The notes beneath the pieces were generated by a model. That model searched no databases. It was not told where the DNA came from and saw nothing but the letters and a program-made list of their open reading frames with translations. From contig NZ_KK088521.1 of the NCBI RefSeq assembly GCF_000600335.2, positions 1 through 64,000 of the forward strand: a stretch of 64,000 bases of DNA, in the 5' to 3' direction. Positions within the stretch are counted from its first letter, which is position 1. Each line of letters opens with the position of its first letter. Of this stretch, positions 19,473 through 30,050 are shown in pieces. The position numbers and the translations under genes were made by a program. This stretch comes from Rubellimicrobium mesophilum DSM 19309. GTDB lineage: Bacteria > Pseudomonadota > Alphaproteobacteria > Rhodobacterales > Rhodobacteraceae.

Positions 19473-20402
19473 ATGGATCGCAACTTCCTGATCGTGGACC
19501 CGGAGGATGGGATCGACGTCCTCCGTGCCCTGGCCTCACCGGCTCGGGTCAGGGCCCTGCGGCTCCTGCGGCGGAAGGGTCCGCTCAACGTCAACGAGAT
19601 CGCGGCGGCGCTCGGTCTGCCGCAGTCCAGCGTCTCGGCGAACGTGCAAGTGCTGGAGGACGCAGGCCTGATCCGGACCGAGACCCAGCGCGCCCGGAAG
19701 GGAAACCAGAAGGTCTGCCACAGCCTATTCGACGAGGTCCTCGTGACCTTCAAGGACGAGCCCCATGCGACCGATTCGGGCACCATCGAGACCTCCATGC
19801 CGCTCGGCCTCTACACGAGCTGCCAAGTCACGGCGCCATGCGGGCTCTGCTCCCCGCAGGGGATCATCGGGCTCCTCGACGTGCCCGACACCTTCCTCGA
19901 CCCGGGGCGCATGGGCGCGGCGCTGATATGGTTCACGCGCGGCTACGTGGAATACCAGTTCCCCAACAACGCCAGGCTCCTCGGAGGCGACGTGGCGGCG
20001 CTGGAGGTCTCGATGGAGCTGTCCTCGGAGGTGCCGGGCACCTCGGCCGACTGGCCGTCGGACATCACCGTCTCGATCAACCACGTCGAGGTCGGAACCT
20101 GGACCTCGCCCGGCGACTTCGGGGACAAGCGCGGCGTCTACACGCCCGACTGGTGGAAGCTGAAGGGCAGCCAATACGGCAAGCTCAAGGGGTTCCGGGT
20201 CACGACCGAAGGGTCCTTCGTGGACGGGGTCAAGATCTCGTCCGTGACGATAAAGGACCTCAACCTCTCCGAGCATCGCTCGATCCGGCTGACCGTGGCG
20301 GTGCGCGAGGACGCGCGGCATCCGGGGGGCCTGAACATCTTCGGACGCGGCTTCGGCAATTACGACCAGGATATCGTGCTGAGGCTCACCGCCCAGCGCT
20401 AG
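19473..20402 (+). CDS. ArsR-type transcriptional regulator with large C-terminal sensor-like domain
   Basis: Predicted DNA-binding regulator of 309 residues. A winged helix-turn-helix covers about residues 10-85 (LRALASPARVRALRLL, EIAAALGLPQSSVSANVQVLEDAGLI), as in the ArsR/SmtB fold, but no metal-binding cysteine pattern is seen in the helix. The remaining 220 residues form a separate domain with CQVTAPCGLCSP, several aromatic strands and a C-terminal FGRGFGNYDQDIVLRL, which could be a ligand-binding beta domain. The gene sits between the sugar importer (divergent) and a GH51 arabinofuranosidase (same direction, 99 bases downstream), with palindromes on both sides. A local sugar-responsive repressor or activator is the natural inference. 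Confidence 0.75.
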   Translation: MDRNFLIVDPEDGIDVLRALASPARVRALRLLRRKGPLNVNEIAAALGLPQSSVSANVQVLEDAGLIRTETQRARKGNQKVCHSLFDEVLVTFKDEPHATDSGTIETSMPLGLYTSCQVTAPCGLCSPQGIIGLLDVPDTFLDPGRMGAALIWFTRGYVEYQFPNNARLLGGDVAALEVSMELSSEVPGTSADWPSDITVSINHVEVGTWTSPGDFGDKRGVYTPDWWKLKGSQYGKLKGFRVTTEGSFVDGVKISSVTIKDLNLSEHRSIRLTVAVREDARHPGGLNIFGRGFGNYDQDIVLRLTAQR

Positions 20403-20436
20403 ACTGGATTTCGCCTTGACGGGGCTATCCACGTTC

Positions 20437-20451
20437 CTGATAGGTATCCAG
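20437..20451. promoter_or_regulatory. near-palindromic operator candidate before the GH51 gene
   Basis: CTGATAGGTATCCAG contains GATA-GG-TATC, like the palindrome at 19214-19225. It lies about 50 bases before the arabinofuranosidase start, where an operator would overlap a promoter. An additional CTATCC lies at 20425-20430. Confidence 0.4.
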
Positions 20452-20501
20452 GATCGTGATATTGACGCGCCCCATAAGCGCGCCGCCGAGGGAGGATCGT
20501 C

Positions 20502-22073
20502 ATGGACGTCAGGGCCATGGGCACCAGCACGCAGCACGGCAACGAACGGCAGGGCCTGGAGGCCCGGGTCACCGCGCATCGGGATTACACGATCGCCAGG
20601 ATCGACGACCGGCTCTACTCGGCGTTCCTCGAGCATCTGGGCCGCGCGATCTACACTGGAATCTACGAGCCCGGGCACCCGACGGCCGACAAGGACGGCT
20701 TCCGCCAGGACGTGATCGACCTCGTCCGTCCGCTCATGGTCCCTCATGTCCGCTACCCGGGGGGCAACTTCGTCTCCGCCTACAACTGGGAGGACGGGAT
20801 CGGCCCGCGCGACAAGCGCCCCACCCGCCTCGACCTCGCCTGGCACACCTCCGAGTCAAATCAGGTCGGCATCCACGAGTTCATGGACTGGTGCGAGCGC
20901 GTGGGGACCGAGCCCATGCTGGCCGTCAACCTCGGCTCGCGCGGGCTGGAGGAGGCGCGCAACTTCGTCGAATACGTGAACGGCCCGCTCGGCTCCTACT
21001 GGGGCGACCTGCGCAAGTCGAACGGCCGCGCGGACCCCTGGAACTGCCGCCTCTGGTGTCTCGGCAACGAGATGGACGGCCCCTGGCAGATCGGTCAGAA
21101 GACCGCCCACGAATACGGCCGCCTCGCCCACGAGACCGCCAAGGCGCTGCGGGCCTTCGACAAGAAGCTGGAGCTCGTGGTCTGCGGCTCCTCCAACGCC
21201 GACATGCCGACCTATCCGGAATGGGAGCGCATCGTCCTCGAGCACACCTACGAGGCCGTGGACCACGTCTCGCTCCACATGTACTCGCACAACAAGGCGA
21301 ACAACACGGCCAACTACCTGGCCCTGAGCGAGAAGCTCGACCGGTACATCGAGACGATCCATTCCGTCATCCGGCTCGTGAAGGCCAACAAGCGCTCGAA
21401 GCGCGACGTGACCATCAGCTTCGACGAGTGGAACGTGTGGTATCATAGCCACGAGCAGGACAAGGCGATCCTCCAGGGGATGCAGGGCTGGCCGCACGAG
21501 CCGCGCCTCCTCGAGGACATCTACAACTTCGAGGACGCGCTGCAGGTCGGCCTGACGCTCAACACCTTCATCCGCCGGTCGGACGTGGTGCGGATCGCCT
21601 GCATCGCCCAGCTCGTGAACGTCATCGCGCCGATCATGACCGAGCCGGGCGGCCCGGCGTGGCGGCAATCGACCTACTGGCCATTCTACCTGACCTCGGT
21701 CCACGGCCGGGGAACGGCGCTGCAGCTCGCGGTCGACTCGCCGCTCTACGATGCGGGCGAGATCGCGGACGACGTGCCCTATCTCGACATCGCCGGGGTG
21801 CGCGACGAGGAGGCGGGCACCGTCACCTTCTTCGCGGTCAACCGGCACCCGGCCGAGTCGATGACGACGCGGATCGCGCTTCAGGGCTTCGGCCCGGCTC
21901 CCCGGATCCTAGAACACCAGGTGATGACCAACTCGGACCTGCGCGCGACCAACACGATGGAGCAGCCGGATCGGGTGAAGCCCCGCGCGGGCGAAGGCGC
22001 CGGGATCGAGGATGGGACGGTCGTCGTGACCCTGCCACCCCACTCCTGGCAGATGATCCTCGTGGCGGCCTGA
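20502..22073 (+). CDS. alpha-N-arabinofuranosidase, glycoside hydrolase family 51
   Basis: Releases terminal arabinofuranose from arabinoxylan or arabinan oligosaccharides. The 523-residue protein has no signal peptide and is probably cytoplasmic, acting on imported oligosaccharides. Key features are SAFLEHLGRAIYTGIYEP near the N-terminus, VRYPGGNFVSAYNWEDGIGP, acid/base Glu in CLGNEMDGPW, YSHNKANNT, nucleophile Glu in SFDEWNVWYH, and the C-terminal beta-sandwich ending TVVVTLPPHSWQMI. Length is normal for GH51. The ATG at 20502 follows GGGAGGATCGTC. Upstream regulator and palindromes indicate substrate control together with the importer. Confidence 0.93.
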   Translation: MDVRAMGTSTQHGNERQGLEARVTAHRDYTIARIDDRLYSAFLEHLGRAIYTGIYEPGHPTADKDGFRQDVIDLVRPLMVPHVRYPGGNFVSAYNWEDGIGPRDKRPTRLDLAWHTSESNQVGIHEFMDWCERVGTEPMLAVNLGSRGLEEARNFVEYVNGPLGSYWGDLRKSNGRADPWNCRLWCLGNEMDGPWQIGQKTAHEYGRLAHETAKALRAFDKKLELVVCGSSNADMPTYPEWERIVLEHTYEAVDHVSLHMYSHNKANNTANYLALSEKLDRYIETIHSVIRLVKANKRSKRDVTISFDEWNVWYHSHEQDKAILQGMQGWPHEPRLLEDIYNFEDALQVGLTLNTFIRRSDVVRIACIAQLVNVIAPIMTEPGGPAWRQSTYWPFYLTSVHGRGTALQLAVDSPLYDAGEIADDVPYLDIAGVRDEEAGTVTFFAVNRHPAESMTTRIALQGFGPAPRILEHQVMTNSDLRATNTMEQPDRVKPRAGEGAGIEDGTVVVTLPPHSWQMILVAA

Positions 22074-22163
22074 CGACGCGAGCTCGCCAGGGGGCGGCAG
22101 GCGCGGCCCCCTTCGACGTCGGCAACGGCATGGCCCCACCACGTCCGGCAACCTGTCCCGACC

Positions 22164-23648
22164 TCAAGTGCTGGCGGGACGGCTCAGCGTGCGACGCACG
22201 GCGTCGTCCCACAGCCCCAGTCGGCGACGCCGCTCTCCCGCGTCCATCTCCGGCGTGAAGCGCCGCTCCAGGGCCCAGGTTTCGGCAAAGCCGGCAGGCC
22301 CCGGCGCCACGCCGGAAGCGACCCCGGCAAGCCACGCCGCCCCGAGGGCCGTCGTCTCCCGCACCCGGGGTCGGTCCACGGGCGCCGCCAGGAGGTCCGC
22401 GATGCGCTGCATCGTCCAGTCCGAGGCCGTCATGCCGCCGTCCACCCGCAGCACGGCCTCCTGCGCGCCCGGCCAGTCGCGACGCATCGCCTCGTAAAGG
22501 TCGCGGGTCTGGAAGGCGACAGATTCCAGCGCGGCGCGGGCCATCTCGGCGGGGCCGGTCGCGCGGGTCAGGCCGAACATGGCTCCCCGGGCCTCCGCAT
22601 CCCAATAGGGGGCCCCCAGCCCAGTGAAGGCGGGCACGAGGACGACGTCCTGAGCGGCGTCGGCAGCCTCGGCAAGGCCCTGCGTCTCGGCCGCCTTGCC
22701 GATCAGGTGGAGACCGTCGCGCAGCCACTGGACCACGGCGCCCGCGACGAAGATCGACCCCTCGAGCGCATAGGTCACCTCGCCGTCGAGCCGGTAGGCG
22801 ATGGTGGTCAGAAGCCGGTTCCGCGACCGCACGAAGTCCGTCCCGGTGTTCAGGAGCGCGAAGCAGCCCGTTCCGTAGGTGCTCTTCATCATGCCGGGCT
22901 GGAAGCAGGCTTGCCCCAGGGTGGCCGCTTGCTGGTCGCCTGCCACGCCTCGGACCGCGAGGCGGCCGCCGAGGAGCGCCGTCGTCCCGAAGTCCCCCGC
23001 GCAGTCGCGCACCTCGGGGAGCATCGACATCGGAACGCAGAGCCGGGCGCAGATCTCCTCATCCCAGACCCCCCGGCGGATGTCGTATAGCATCGTCCGC
23101 GCCGCGTTGGTCGCGTCGGTGGCATGGACCCGCCCCTCGGTGAGACGCCAGATCAGGAACGAATCCACCGTCCCGAAGAGGAGCTGCCCCGCCTCGGCCG
23201 CCTCGCGCGCGCCCTCCATGTTGTCGAGGAGCCAGGCGAGCTTCGTCCCCGAGAAGTAGGGGTCGAGCAATAGACCCGTTCGATCCGCGACCGCTTCTCC
23301 CCAACCCTCATGGGCCAGCGTCTCGCAGAACGATGCCGTGCGACGGTCCTGCCAGACGATGGCGTTATGGATAGGCCGACCGGTGTCGCGGTCCCAGACC
23401 AGCGTCGTCTCGCGCTGGTTGGTGATGCCGAGCGCCGCGATCTCGCCCGGCGCCAGTCCGTCGAGCGCCTTCTTCGCGGTGGCGAGGGTCGTGGCCCAGA
23501 TCGCCTCCGGGTCGTGCTCCACCCAGCCGGAGGCGGGGAAGAGCTGCGGGAATTCCTCCTGCGCGATTCGGACGGGACGCAGGTCCCGGTCGAAGAGGAG
23601 CGCGCGCGAGGAGGTCGTGCCTTGGTCGATGGCGAGGATGTGGGTCAT
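22164..23648 (-). CDS. glpK: glycerol kinase
   Basis: Phosphorylates glycerol to sn-glycerol 3-phosphate using ATP. The intact 494-residue protein opens with [17 protein letters not shown] (phosphate 1 motif of the FGGY family). It contains [37 protein letters not shown], the [10 protein letters not shown] segment, [10 protein letters not shown] and the adenosine motif [10 protein letters not shown]. No glycerol transporter or glpD is nearby, so it stands alone here between a convergent GH51 gene and rlmE upstream on the same strand. The rlmE stop lies 42 bases before its ATG, so co-transcription with rlmE is possible. Confidence 0.95.
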   Translation of the reverse strand: MTHILAIDQGTTSSRALLFDRDLRPVRIAQEEFPQLFPASGWVEHDPEAIWATTLATAKKALDGLAPGEIAALGITNQRETTLVWDRDTGRPIHNAIVWQDRRTASFCETLAHEGWGEAVADRTGLLLDPYFSGTKLAWLLDNMEGAREAAEAGQLLFGTVDSFLIWRLTEGRVHATDATNAARTMLYDIRRGVWDEEICARLCVPMSMLPEVRDCAGDFGTTALLGGRLAVRGVAGDQQAATLGQACFQPGMMKSTYGTGCFALLNTGTDFVRSRNRLLTTIAYRLDGEVTYALEGSIFVAGAVVQWLRDGLHLIGKAAETQGLAEAADAAQDVVLVPAFTGLGAPYWDAEARGAMFGLTRATGPAEMARAALESVAFQTRDLYEAMRRDWPGAQEAVLRVDGGMTASDWTMQRIADLLAAPVDRPRVRETTALGAAWLAGVASGVAPGPAGFAETWALERRFTPEMDAGERRRRLGLWDDAVRRTLSRPAST

Positions 23649-23690
23649 GGCCAGCGGACTGTCGCCATGACCCTGGATTCGCGCAAGGGG

Positions 23691-24417
23691 TCACGCCTCT
23701 GCAGGACGTCCCCGGAAGCCGGTCGCGACCACGAACTTCTCGGAGGAATCGGACCGGCTCGCTGGGGGCTTCACGTTCTCGACCTTGGCGAAGGCCAGCT
23801 TCAGGCGCTTCTGCAGCTCCCCTCGGCGCCCCGGCCAGGACCTTGGCCACGAAGGTGCCGCCCGGGGCGAGGACGTCGAATGCGAGCTCGGCAGCGGCTT
23901 CGCAGAGGGCGATGATGCGGAGGTGATCGGTCTGCTTGTGGCCCGACGCAGCGGCGGCCATGTCGGACATCACCACGTCGGCCTGTCCGCCAAGCCACTC
24001 TTTCACCTTGTCGTCCGCACCGTCGCTCAGGAAGTCGAGCTGGTGGATCTCTGCGCCCGGCACCGGATCGACCTCCTGCAGGTCGAGTCCGAGCACCCTG
24101 CCCTGCGCCTTGCCGGCCTTCTCGCCCAGGGCGTTCACGCGCGGCACGGCCACCTGCGCCCAACCCCCGGGCGCGCTCCCAAGGTCCACGACGCGGACGC
24201 CAGGCTTCAGGAAATGGAACTTGTCGTCGAGCTCCAGGAGCTTGTAGGCCGCGCGGCCGCGATAGCCCTCGGCCTTGGCGCGCTTCACATAGGGATCGTT
24301 GAGCTGTCGCTCGAGCCAGAGCTTCGAGGAGAGCTTCCGCCCCTTGGCCGTCTTGACCTTGACCGTGAGGTCGCGCTGGCCGCGTCCCGATGTGCCCTTG
24401 GCGGGTGTCTTGCCCAT
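23691..24417 (-). CDS. rlmE: 23S rRNA (uridine-2'-O-)-methyltransferase RlmE/FtsJ, frameshift near the 3' end
   Basis: SAM-dependent methyltransferase that 2'-O-methylates U2552 of 23S rRNA. It shows [19 protein letters not shown] (catalytic Lys), [15 protein letters not shown] (SAM site), [12 protein letters not shown] (catalytic Asp) and GGTFVAKVL (catalytic Lys). The frame changes just after KVLAG, within two C4 runs on the plus strand (23819-23822 and 23829-23832). Two missing bases restore the family's G-G-A-E-G-E-L-Q; one extra base would also reopen the frame. The other frame then gives [23 protein letters not shown], here split as [11 protein letters not shown] then [12 protein letters not shown], the normal C-terminus. 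The ATG at 24417 has GGAGG at 11 bases; an ATG at 24429 is possible. Confidence 0.8.
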
Positions 24418-24514
24418 GCTGCGCCCCATGCCTCCAGGCTGGCTATATGGGTCACGCTCAGGCGGAAGGGAACCCGAATCACTCGGCGACGCGGCCCATA
24501 GCACAGTCGGTGGG

Positions 24515-24564
24515 GGTGTTGCGTCGCCCCTCCCCACCGTTCGCATAGGTAACCGATCGTTAAC
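24515..24564 (-). repeat. conserved intergenic motif, copy A (upstream of rlmE)
   Basis: Read on the minus strand, GTTAACGATCGGTTACC is followed after 22 bases by GACGCAACACC. The same two blocks, 23 bases apart, occur at 45284-45334. The first block includes a CtrA-like TTAA-N7-TTAC. A perfect CGGTGGGG/CCCCACCG inverted repeat (24508-24515, 24532-24539) spans the second. It lies about 85 bases before the rlmE start, a promoter position. Confidence 0.55.
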
Positions 24565-24685
24565 TGGCAGACCCTAGGCTGATTCCAACAGCCCAGGATC
24601 CATCATGCCCTTTCACGAATCGAAGCTCATCGTCCGCCGGAACGACGCCCCTGCTTGGCAAGGACGCCCGATGCCGGCCCCAGCC

Positions 24686-25735
24686 TCAGGCGCGCCGCCG
24701 TCCACCCACGCGGCGCTGGCGTCCTTCGCCTTCGGCCTGCGGAGGCCGGTTGAACCGGATCCATTCGCCGCCCGAAGGGTCGTTGTTGGTCAGGAAGTTG
24801 GCGGCGCGGATCGCCTCCATCTCCTTGCCCGGACGCGACTTGGTGGAGCCAAGGCCGAAGAGGGTCACGAAGGTCTCGTCGTCCATGCCCTCGGGCAGCA
24901 CGATCCCGGCGGCGGCGACCTCGGCCTTCTTCTCGGCGATGGCCTTCTGCGTGATGGGCAGCGCGACCGGGTTCATGATCGCGCTGGTCATCCCGGCACC
25001 GATGGCCATGGGCAGGAAGGCGTTGTTGATCCCGTGCCGGTTCGGCAGCCCGAAGGAGATGTTGGACGCCCCGCAGGTCGTGTTGACGCCCAGCTCCTCG
25101 CGCAGCTTGCGGACGAGCGCGAAGACCTGAAGACCGGCCGTCGCCATGGCGCCCACCGGCATCACCAGCGGGTCCACCACGATGTCATGCGCCGGGATGC
25201 CATGGTCGGCCGCGCGCTGCACGATCTTGCGGGCGACCTCGAAGCGGACCTCCGGGTCCTCGCTGATGCCGGTGTCGTCGTTCGAGATCGCCACCACCGG
25301 CACGTTGTACTTCTTGACGAGCGGCAGCACGAACTCGAGCCGCTCCTCCTCGCCGGTCACGGAGTTCAGGAGCGGACGCCCCTTGCAGACCTTGAGCCCG
25401 GCCTCGAGCGCCGCCGGGACCGAGGAGTCGATGCAGAGCGGCACGTCCACGAGGGCCTGCACCAGCTCGATCATCCTGGTCATGAGCGGCGGCTCGGTCT
25501 CGTTCGGGTTGGGGTTGGAATTGTAGACCACCCCCGCGTTCACATCGAGCATGGTCGCCCCGGCCGCGACCTGGGCGAGAGCATCCGACTCGACGGTCGA
25601 GAAGTCGCCAGCCTCGAGCTCGGCGGCAAGCTTCTTGCGCCCCGTGGGGTTGATCCGCTCGCCGATCACGCAGAAGGGCTGGTCGAAGCCGATGATCGCG
25701 GTTTTCGTCTGCGATTCGACGATGGTGCGGGTCAT
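24686..25735 (-). CDS. methyltetrahydrofolate:corrinoid methyltransferase (pterin-binding, AcsE/MtgA-like)
   Basis: Moves a methyl group between methylated corrinoid protein and tetrahydrofolate. The 349-residue protein has the dihydropteroate synthase-like TIM barrel: VIGERINPTGRKKLAAEL, ATMLDVNAGVVYNSNPNPNE (split here: ATMLDVNAGVV, YNSNPNPNE), LCIDSSVPAALEAGL, LLNSVTGEEERLE, IVVDPLVMPVGA and CGASNISFGLPNR. It is three bases downstream of the MetF-like gene, which follows a small 'virulence factor' gene, all on the minus strand. In related bacteria this trio travels with corrinoid-dependent demethylation genes and a RACo activator; the activator is found 9 kb away at 36026. No corrinoid protein or MttB-type methyltransferase is in the window. 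The basic C-terminal tail is outside the barrel. Confidence 0.85.
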   Translation of the reverse strand: MTRTIVESQTKTAIIGFDQPFCVIGERINPTGRKKLAAELEAGDFSTVESDALAQVAAGATMLDVNAGVVYNSNPNPNETEPPLMTRMIELVQALVDVPLCIDSSVPAALEAGLKVCKGRPLLNSVTGEEERLEFVLPLVKKYNVPVVAISNDDTGISEDPEVRFEVARKIVQRAADHGIPAHDIVVDPLVMPVGAMATAGLQVFALVRKLREELGVNTTCGASNISFGLPNRHGINNAFLPMAIGAGMTSAIMNPVALPITQKAIAEKKAEVAAAGIVLPEGMDDETFVTLFGLGSTKSRPGKEMEAIRAANFLTNNDPSGGEWIRFNRPPQAEGEGRQRRVGGRRRA

Positions 25736-25738
25736 GTA

Positions 25739-26662
25739 TTATCCGTTGGCTGCGAGGGCGGGCGTCTGGCCCGTCCGGGTGTTGGCCCAGGTGGCGGCGG
25801 TCGAGATGCCACCCAGGGGGAAGATGTGGACCTGCTCGATCCCGAAGGCGGGGTTCTCGGCCTTATGGGCGGCGAGCTGGTCCACCACGTCGTCGGGCTC
25901 GTAGGGCAGGAGGAGCTTGGTCACGTCCAGCGCCCGCTTCTGCAGGACCTGGAGCGAGGGGCCGACGCCGCAGGCGATGGCGAACTTGATGAGCGTCTGG
26001 AGCTTCGCCGGGCCGGCGATGCCGATGTGCACCGGCAGGTCGATCCCCTCGGCCTGGAGGCGGTCCACCCAGGCGATCACCGGCTTGGCGTCGAAGCTGA
26101 ACTGCGTGGCGAGGGCGACCTTGGCATCGGTACGGGCGGCGAAGGCCTGCTTCCAGCGCATCGCCTCCATCACCATGCGGTCGGAGCCATCGGGGTCGAT
26201 GTCCTTGTTCCCCTCCGGGTGGCCGGCGAAGTGCAGCCGCGTGAACCCGTCGAACAGGCCAGTCTCGATGAGCTCCATGGAGGAGGTGAACTCCCCGGCC
26301 GGGTCGGCACGGCCACCGGCGAGGATCAGGCCCTCCTTCACGCCAGCCTCGCCCTTGTAGCGGGCGATCCAGTCGGCGAGCATGGCGCGATCGGCGATCG
26401 AGCGGGCCGGGAAGTGCGGCATGACCTCGAAGCCTTGCCCGGCGATCCGCTTGGCGGTGGCGACCATGTCCTCGATGGCGGTGCCGTCGATATGGGCGAT
26501 GTAGACGCGGGTGCCGGGCGGCAGGATCGCGCGGAAGTCCTCCACCTTCTCGGCGGTGCGGGGCATCACCTCGATGGACCAGCCGCTCAGGAAGCGGGAG
26601 GTCGCCTCGCTGGGCGTGGTGGGCGCCTCGGGCTTGCGGCGCAGGAAGGGCAGGAGCGACAT
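25739..26662 (-). CDS. methylenetetrahydrofolate reductase family protein (MetF-like)
   Basis: FAD-type TIM-barrel protein of 307 residues expected to interconvert methylene- and methyl-tetrahydrofolate. Visible features are FLSGWSIEVMPRTAEKVEDF, RVYIAHIDGT, FEVMPHFPARS, LILAGGRADPAGEF, RLHFAGHPEGN, KVALATQFSFDAKPV and LPVHIGIAGPA. It belongs to the divergent subgroup that co-occurs with corrinoid methyltransferases rather than being an obvious MetF of methionine synthesis. I start it at the ATG at 26662, which has GGAGG five bases upstream; a GTG at 26692 overlapping the previous stop is an alternative. Located between its two operon partners, consistent with oxidation of demethylation-derived methyl groups. 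Confidence 0.82.
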   Translation of the reverse strand: MSLLPFLRRKPEAPTTPSEATSRFLSGWSIEVMPRTAEKVEDFRAILPPGTRVYIAHIDGTAIEDMVATAKRIAGQGFEVMPHFPARSIADRAMLADWIARYKGEAGVKEGLILAGGRADPAGEFTSSMELIETGLFDGFTRLHFAGHPEGNKDIDPDGSDRMVMEAMRWKQAFAARTDAKVALATQFSFDAKPVIAWVDRLQAEGIDLPVHIGIAGPAKLQTLIKFAIACGVGPSLQVLQKRALDVTKLLLPYEPDDVVDQLAAHKAENPAFGIEQVHIFPLGGISTAATWANTRTGQTPALAANG

Positions 26663-26688
26663 GAGAGCCTCCGTCAGGCGCAGGGGCT

Positions 26689-26985
26689 TCACGCCCGGCC
26701 GTGGTTGTCGATGAGCGCCTTCAGGCGCGCGGTGTCGTATTCCGTTTCGAGCCGCTGGGCCTCGCCCTTGGCCACCTCGGCGGGCTCACCCTCCACGGGA
26801 TAGGGCGCGGACTTCCGCCATTCCGCCAGATAGGTGTCGGTCTCGCGGGCGCCGGCCTTCATCGCGGCGCGGTCGATGGCCTGCTCGAACCGCTCGGAGA
26901 GCTGGACCTTCGACCCCCTGCGACCCGGGCCGACGATGACCTGGGCCGGAATGTCGCGCCAGTAGACGATGGTCACGTCGGGCAT
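26689..26985 (-). CDS. small 'virulence factor' family protein (PF13769-like)
   Basis: A 98-residue protein beginning PDVTIVYWRDIPAQVIVG, the hallmark of a small family annotated as virulence factor without experimental meaning for this context. It is rich in charged helices (QLSERFEQAIDRAAMKAGA, EAQRLETEYDTARLKALI) and has no signal peptide or metal motif. First gene of the methyl-transfer operon; its stop overlaps a possible GTG start of the MetF-like gene. The constant association with MetF-like and corrinoid methyltransferase genes suggests an accessory role in one-carbon transfer, which is inference. Confidence 0.75.
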   Translation of the reverse strand: MPDVTIVYWRDIPAQVIVGPGRRGSKVQLSERFEQAIDRAAMKAGARETDTYLAEWRKSAPYPVEGEPAEVAKGEAQRLETEYDTARLKALIDNHGRA

Positions 26986-27143
26986 GGGGTCCTCAGCTAG
27001 CTCGTGGCCCCGCTTCTAGGGCAAGTTGCGACACCCGCAATGCCGGTTTTCGACATGTCCCGTGCATCGCGCGACCGCGACGCTTGCGCGGCCGGGGGTG
27101 GCATGGCTACATTGAAGGCAAGTTCAGATTGGAGGGCGCGACC

Positions 27144-28249
27144 ATGGCGCCCAGGCGTCCCGAGAGCGCGGGCGCGTTCCCGATCGCGGTCGAATCGCCC
27201 GCGCCCCAACCCCCGGACCCGGCGACGCTCTATGCGGCGCTGGACCTGGGGACCAATAGCTGCCGCATGCTGATCGCCCAGCCGAAGGGCTCGGGGTTCC
27301 ATGTGGTCGACAGCTTCTCGAAGTCCGTCCAGCTCGGCCAAGGGCTGGAGGCCTCGGGACGGTTGTCCCGTGCCGCCATGTCGCGGACCATCGGCGCGAT
27401 TCGGATCTGCAAGCAGAAGCTCCTGCGGCACGACGTGAGGCGGATGCGCCTCGTGGCGACGGAGGCCTGCCGGCGGGCGCGGAACGGCGCGCAGTTCCTC
27501 CAGCAGGTCCGGCGCGAGACGGGCCTCGCGCTCGAGATCATCCAGCCGGAGGAGGAGGCGCGGCTCGCCGTCATCTCCTGCGCGCCGCTCGTGTCCACGC
27601 GAACCGAGCAACTCCTCGTCGTGGACATCGGCGGCGGTTCGACCGAGCTCGTATGGATCGACCTCACGGCCGTGCCGAAGCGCGAGCGGCCCCGGGCCAT
27701 CATGCGGCTCCACGCAGGCTTCCGGCAAAGTCCCGGGCCCTTTCCGGTCGCCAAGGTCGTGGACTGGATCAGCGTCCCCTTGGGCGTCGCCACGCTGCGC
27801 GACCAGTTCGAGGACGTGGAGGACGACTCCGCCCGCTACGCGCTGATGAGTTGGTACTTCGAGGAGAACCTCGCGGGCTTCGCCCCATCCGCGACGATGC
27901 AGGCGCGGGAAGGATTCCAGATCATCGGAACCTCCGGCACGGTGACCACGGTCGCCGCCTCCCACCTGGGTCTCCGGCGCTATGACCGCGCCAAGGTGGA
28001 CGGGCTGCGCATGACCTCGGACCAGATCGACGCCGTGGTGAAGGAGTATCTGGCGCTCGGGCCCGAGGGGCGGCGCGCCGATCCGCGCATCGGCAAGGAT
28101 CGGCACGAGCTCATCATGTCGGGCTCGGCGATCCTGCAGGCGCTGATGCGGCTCTGGCCGACCGACCGGCTGTCGGTGGCGGATCGCGGGCTGCGCGAAG
28201 GTCTGCTCTACGCGCAGATGAGCGCGGACGGCGCGCTGGAGGACGCTCT

Positions 28250-28253
<4 letters not shown>
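27144..28253 (+). CDS. Ppx/GppA family phosphatase
   Basis: Exopolyphosphatase/guanosine pentaphosphate phosphatase family protein of 369 residues with the ASKHA fold. It shows YAALDLGTNSCRMLIA (phosphate 1), VATEACRRARN, EIIQPEEEARLA, LVVDIGGGSTELVW (phosphate 2) and GTSGTVTTVAA. The C-terminal HD-like extension of long Ppx enzymes is absent, as in most alphaproteobacterial single-domain members. The ATG at 27144 is preceded by GGAGGGCG. In many Rhodobacteraceae a gene like this precedes rlmE; here the two are about 2.7 kb apart and divergent, with the methyl-transfer operon between them. Its end overlaps the convergent alpha-glucosidase gene by four bases. Confidence 0.88.
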
Positions 28254-29914
<1,661 letters not shown>

Positions 29915-30050
29915 CTCAGGACCCTCCCCGTTCGTGCAGCCGGGCCGGTGATGGCAGAGGGGGCGAGTCCCGTCCAGCCCCGTGGCGCCTCCCTTGATGT
30001 GGGGGGGCCAGGGGCCTATCAGCGCTGGACAGGTTCCTGCGAGGTCCGCC

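Noticed and set aside
16838-20419. Very long open frame of about 1190 codons on the plus strand
   Set aside because: It is antisense to the intact permease and solute-binding genes and then crosses the regulator in a wrong frame. Composition is Arg/His/Gly-rich with no family resemblance, as expected from GC-rich codon bias.
24605-26803. Long plus-strand frame of about 730 codons
   Set aside because: It lies opposite the methyltransferase and MetF-like genes, both with clear domains. The translation is His/Gly/Arg-rich and not protein-like.
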